Source of the DNA: Nilaparvata lugens
Lineage: Eukaryota > Arthropoda > Insecta > Hemiptera > Delphacidae
Direction: 5' to 3'
DNA: 64,000 nt
NCBI RefSeq assembly: GCF_014356525.2
Contig: NC_052510.1
Span: 54,045,503-54,109,502 of the forward strand
Shown here in pieces: positions 60,531-64,000 of this stretch. A program made the position numbers and the translations under genes. Under the pieces are notes generated by a model. The model saw nothing but the letters and a program-made list of their open reading frames with translations, ran no database searches and was not told where the DNA came from. The number at the start of each line of letters is the position of its first letter. The stretch's first letter is position 1.

Positions 60531-60752
60531 CATGAACGAACAACAGATGCCTGTAATTTGTTTCCAAGGCAGGGAGGCTACAGAACTGCATGTGTCGGAA
60601 AACCTATTCACTGATACTGGAGACATCGATCTGACTCTGATAAATTAGGACATCGAACTTCAATTGCAGAGAGGTTTGTTTTATTTACGTGCAGTGTTCT
60701 GAAATCACCCCTAATGATAAATTATTTCATTGCTCATACTGAAGATCAGTTC

Positions 60753-61068
60753 TCTGGGTTTTCGTTTGTGCGTAAAAGCCGTCGTCGACCACGACAGGGT
60801 GAGGATCTCAGATTGAGTAGATTTCAATTTGTCCTATAAAAAAATATTTAATGATGATTTAAAGGGGAGGTTGAGTTTATATTTTGAATGTCAATATGTT
60901 GATATTATTTTTGGAAATGTTTAGATTCTCGAATATTAAACACAAATTAATAATGAAAAATTATTTGGTCAGCTGTTTCAGCACATTTTGAAATTTGGAC
61001 AATATGAATGTCAACAATGCTTGTCGTCGTCGACTGCGGAAGTTTACGCACGAACGACAATGCACCTT
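60753..61068. mobile_element. MITE with TTTGTGCGTAAA inverted termini (copy 2)
   Basis: The left end GGGTTTTCGTTTGTGCGTAA and right end TTTACGCACGAACGACAATG are inverted. The interior matches 5361-5681, including CCGTCGTCGACCACGACAGG. Unlike copy 1, it has no adjacent Harbinger-derived insertion. Confidence 0.65.
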
Positions 61069-62400
61069 GACAGTCTGACTTCGATTTCTTACAGTCTGTA
61101 ATTTTTGTATGAGAGATAACTATTTTATTAATTATGAATATTAAAATAATTTATGATAGTTAATGTATGCATTCATGAGAATGATAATTTATTTGTTTGA
61201 GTTTGTTAAAGATGGTATTAAACTGAAACAAGAATTGATTCTAAAAGAAAAAGGATTTATAAGACAAGAAAGAAGCTTAATTTTAACCCCTCATTTCTAA
61301 CACTTCATAATGGTGTGCCTTCTTAATGTAGAGCTCTTTCCACTTTCCAAATTATCTGGAAAAACATTGTATTTTATTCACTGGAAATCAGCCACATCCG
61401 TATTATGTGCTCATAATATATGTCGTCTGTGATGATTTAAATCGATCAGTCATTCTATTTTTCAAAAACACATTACAATATGGTCCCGCTAAACCTAATA
61501 AGGTTTTTCAGCAGGTACCTATTTATAGAGTATAAATACAAAATAAAGTTGAATGTTTACTATAAAATTGAAAGTTGAAGTAAATCAAGGCAGATATCTT
61601 ATAGGGTTCAAACTAAAGTACAGGTTTTTTGAATGTATGAATTCAGGGCTACTTTCTTGTATTTATAGAATAGAATTATTGTACCCTTTAAAATTAATAA
61701 AATAATAAAACAATAATACAATAATATGTTACGTATAAATTGTATTATTGCAGGTTTGTTTTATCTACGTGCAGTGCTCTGAAATCACCCTAAAGATAAA
61801 CTATATCATAGCTCAACATTAACAATAGCTCAATAATAAAACAATAATACAATAATATGTTACGTTACAATTTGTATTATTGTTTTATTATTCTATTAAT
61901 TTTAAAGGGCACTATAATTCTATTTTATAAAGTACAGGTATTTAGAGAGGAAGAAAAAGAAGCGGTTGTGGAATATTAGTGGTGGATGGGGAAGCGCATA
62001 GGGAGTTGGCAGGATATTATTTTATCAAATCTCTCTAACCAATTATACTCTGTTCAAATTAACTTTTCGACTTGGGATGGACATGCGCAGCAGAGAAGGC
62101 ATACAGCGGCAGGGATACAACGGCGGCTATGTTACCCTTATGTACCGGCCAGCGTTCTCTAATTTCCAGTGAGTATTCAAGCGCTCATGTTAAACTTAGG
62201 AAGTTTCCTCTCTGCAATCACAGACACGACTGACTCTATTCGACAAATTATTGACACCAACGCTTCCACCTATGACCCTATCCATCACTGCAATTGGCTG
62301 ATCTCCCTCCATTTCTCTGCGCCTCAAATTCCTCCCAAGTCTGAAGAAGATTTGCGCGGAGTATAGTGAAGGTGACACCAAATTGGTTCAATAATCTGTA
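61069..62400. repeat. AT-rich DNA with fragmentary inverted repeats
   Basis: AATAATACAATAATATGTTACGT and its near-complement occur at 61705-61755 and 61850-61895, around two copies of TTTGTTTTATCTACGTGCAG (also at 60673). The GC-richer 62080-62380 has short frames on both strands without a domain. Confidence 0.45.
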
Positions 62401-62774
62401 GTGAGGTCCACGTTATAATGACAGTTTTTGATTAGCAATGGTATTGCTATCCTTGTCTATCATTCAACAAAGCGGATAGCGCTATCTCTTTCTAGCTTTG
62501 CTCTGCTGCCAGATCGTCCTTTAACAATGTAGAATTAATAATTAATTAACAAAATATTTAATATAAATCATGAAAATTCATTATGAAATTATTGTAAATA
62601 TAACTCCTTGCTTAATTTAATATAATTGATCATTTTAATGAGAATGAACCGTTAATATTACATCAATTACCGTCTATTATATCAGCTACCGTCTAAAGAA
62701 GGCATTTATAAGTCTGAGGATCGGCAAAGTTTTTCTCCTATCTTCCTCCACTGCCATTATAACGTGGACCTCAC
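62401..62774. mobile_element. Tc1/mariner-type MITE (copy 4), intact, 374 bp
   Basis: GTGAGGTCCACGTTATAATG and its inverse are flanked by TA on both sides (62399-62400, 62775-62776). It has no nested insertion and is the best reference copy of the family. Confidence 0.8.
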
Positions 62775-63340
62775 TATAGAACTGAAATATCTTAGATAAA
62801 TCCAAGACTTCATTCTCAGTGCTAGATATATTAGCAGAGTAAGTTTACAAGTTCCCCTCATAAATTTAGTCCAGGCTTACATTTTTAGATTATGTTCTTA
62901 ATAAAGTAACAAATAAAGGCTGCAATTCCAGGTCTCGGAATACAAACACAATAAATTCGATGGAGGTAGGCCTAGTTGGATCAAGGTGATGCAGTTTATC
63001 ATAAGCCTCAAAATATTATGAAATCATTATCAGGCGCATGGATTGAAGCATGGTCTTTGTGCTTGACTGTGGAAGTAGGTTAGGCTGGTGAGCCGTACTA
63101 TCCAAATATGGACTGTTGACCAAACGGCATTTGTAATTATACATGCAAGAGCCTTCTGCCTTCTATTAAACCAACTGATGAAAAATCAACGCCATACTGA
63201 GAAAATTAACATGATAGAACAGTCGAGCAGAGTTAGCACACATTAGCTAATTAGTCGGATATCCTCGAATACATAGAGTGCCAAGGTTTAGTGTTTGTCC
63301 AAACCGTAGAGCGAAAGCAATCGCATGAATCGAGAGTTGG
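62775..63340. other. Unassigned DNA
   Basis: No gene or repeat structure recognised. Confidence 0.4.
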
Positions 63341-63856
63341 GAGCACTGAAACCTCATGAAATGTACCCAGAGAGTTGCGAGGGAAAAGAAAGAGAAGTTG
63401 CTATTGAAACTCTCAGTGCCGGTTGCAAAAAAGCCAGTTAAATTTCAACCTTCATTAATTCTGAAATTCTGAAAAAGAAAGAGAAGTTGCTATTGAAACT
63501 CTCAGTGCCGGTTGCTCAAAAGCCAGTTAAATTTCAACCTTGATTAATTCTGAAATTCTGAAAAAGAAAGAGAAGTTGCTATTGAAACTCTCAGTTCCGG
63601 TTGCACAAAAGCCAGTTAATTTTCAACCTTGATTAATTCTGAAACCTTTAGAAATGTACTCAGAGCTGCGAGAGAAAAAGAAAGAGAAGTTGCTATTGAA
63701 ACTCTCAGTGCCGGTTGCACAAAAGCCGGTTAAATTTTGACCGTGATTTATTCTACAAGAACCTATCAGAGTAACCGTCTTTTCAAAAAACCCTTCTCTG
63801 ATTGGTTCTCGTGAAATTAATAATGGTTAAAATTTAACCGGCTTTTGAGCAAACGG
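63341..63856. repeat. Tandem array ending in a foldback MITE
   Basis: AAGTTGCTATTGAAACTCTC recurs at 63395, 63484, 63573 and 63687 (spacing 89, 89, 114). Each copy runs into GTTGCACAAAAGCCAGTTAA, the left end of the GCCGGTT foldback family. Only the last copy continues into the complete element (about 63710-63850, with GATTGGTTCTCGTGAAATTA and TTTAACCGGCTTTTG). The array therefore duplicated flank plus half-MITE. Confidence 0.7.
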
Positions 63857-64000
63857 GCCTCAGTCTAAAATCCACAATAGAGAACGAGAAAATATTGCCA
63901 TTGAACTTGTTTAGCTGCTACAACAACGGAATGCTCTACAATAAAATACTTTGTGAGCTCAGTTGATTAACGAAAATGAATCTTAATTTGAGGCCCGGTT
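63857..64000. other. Right edge, nothing recognised
   Basis: Short flank without supported features. Confidence 0.4.

Noticed and set aside
60119..60614. Two overlapping plus-strand frames of 138 and 131 codons with repeated Ser/His/Lys/Thr
   Set aside because: They are the 51-bp minisatellite read in two phases; no independent coding evidence.
63341..63700. CRISPR-like regular repeats
   Set aside because: Units are direct tandem copies of 89-114 bp containing a MITE end, without unique spacers, in an insect genome.

Overview
This 64 kb window is insect nuclear DNA. It is AT-rich, has sparse short exons with GT-AG introns, and is packed with foldback MITEs, LINE tails, a tRNA-derived SINE, minisatellites and microsatellites. 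The repeat mix (recurring CCGAGCTTCGCTC and GACCGAGCGAAG motifs, many short inverted-repeat elements) suggests a hemipteran, plausibly a delphacid planthopper such as Nilaparvata. That placement is from memory of similar repeats, not from a search.

One protein gene is well supported. Seven minus-strand exons between 20321 and 2910 join in perfect phase into 425 uninterrupted codons of Ser/Thr/Pro/Gln-rich, disordered protein. Key motifs (SMLDKFKLFNSKEK, SGIPKPTAAVKG, SSSGFSSARSERSDSS, CPSASSSRSTSPSHS) point to the central region of a neuron navigator (NAV / UNC-53 / Sickle) protein, a microtubule-associated cytoskeletal regulator of axon and cell migration. The C-terminal coiled-coil and AAA+ part would lie left of base 1. 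A candidate short first exon with a CRE-like promoter lies at 33115-33260; if correct, the first intron is 12.8 kb.

Layout. 1-1690 holds a broken LINE (reverse transcriptase C-terminus). 2910-20321 holds the NAV exons, with MITEs in every larger intron. 20322-33114 is intron or upstream DNA with a SINE, a 51-bp purine minisatellite and two tandem-repeat blocks. 33115-39700 holds the candidate promoter, microsatellites, a duplicated 300-bp block and a set of nested MITEs. 39759-45300 is a segmental duplication that preserves empty insertion sites for a Helitron-like element. 45300-64000 is repeat-rich DNA with one unassigned possible 3' exon (48353-48586), a weak lectin-like fragment (59990-60125) and a second 51-bp minisatellite (60250-60530).

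I see no rRNA gene, intact tRNA gene, CRISPR array, bacterial-type operon or intact transposase. Most long open frames here are by-products of triplet-compatible tandem repeats.
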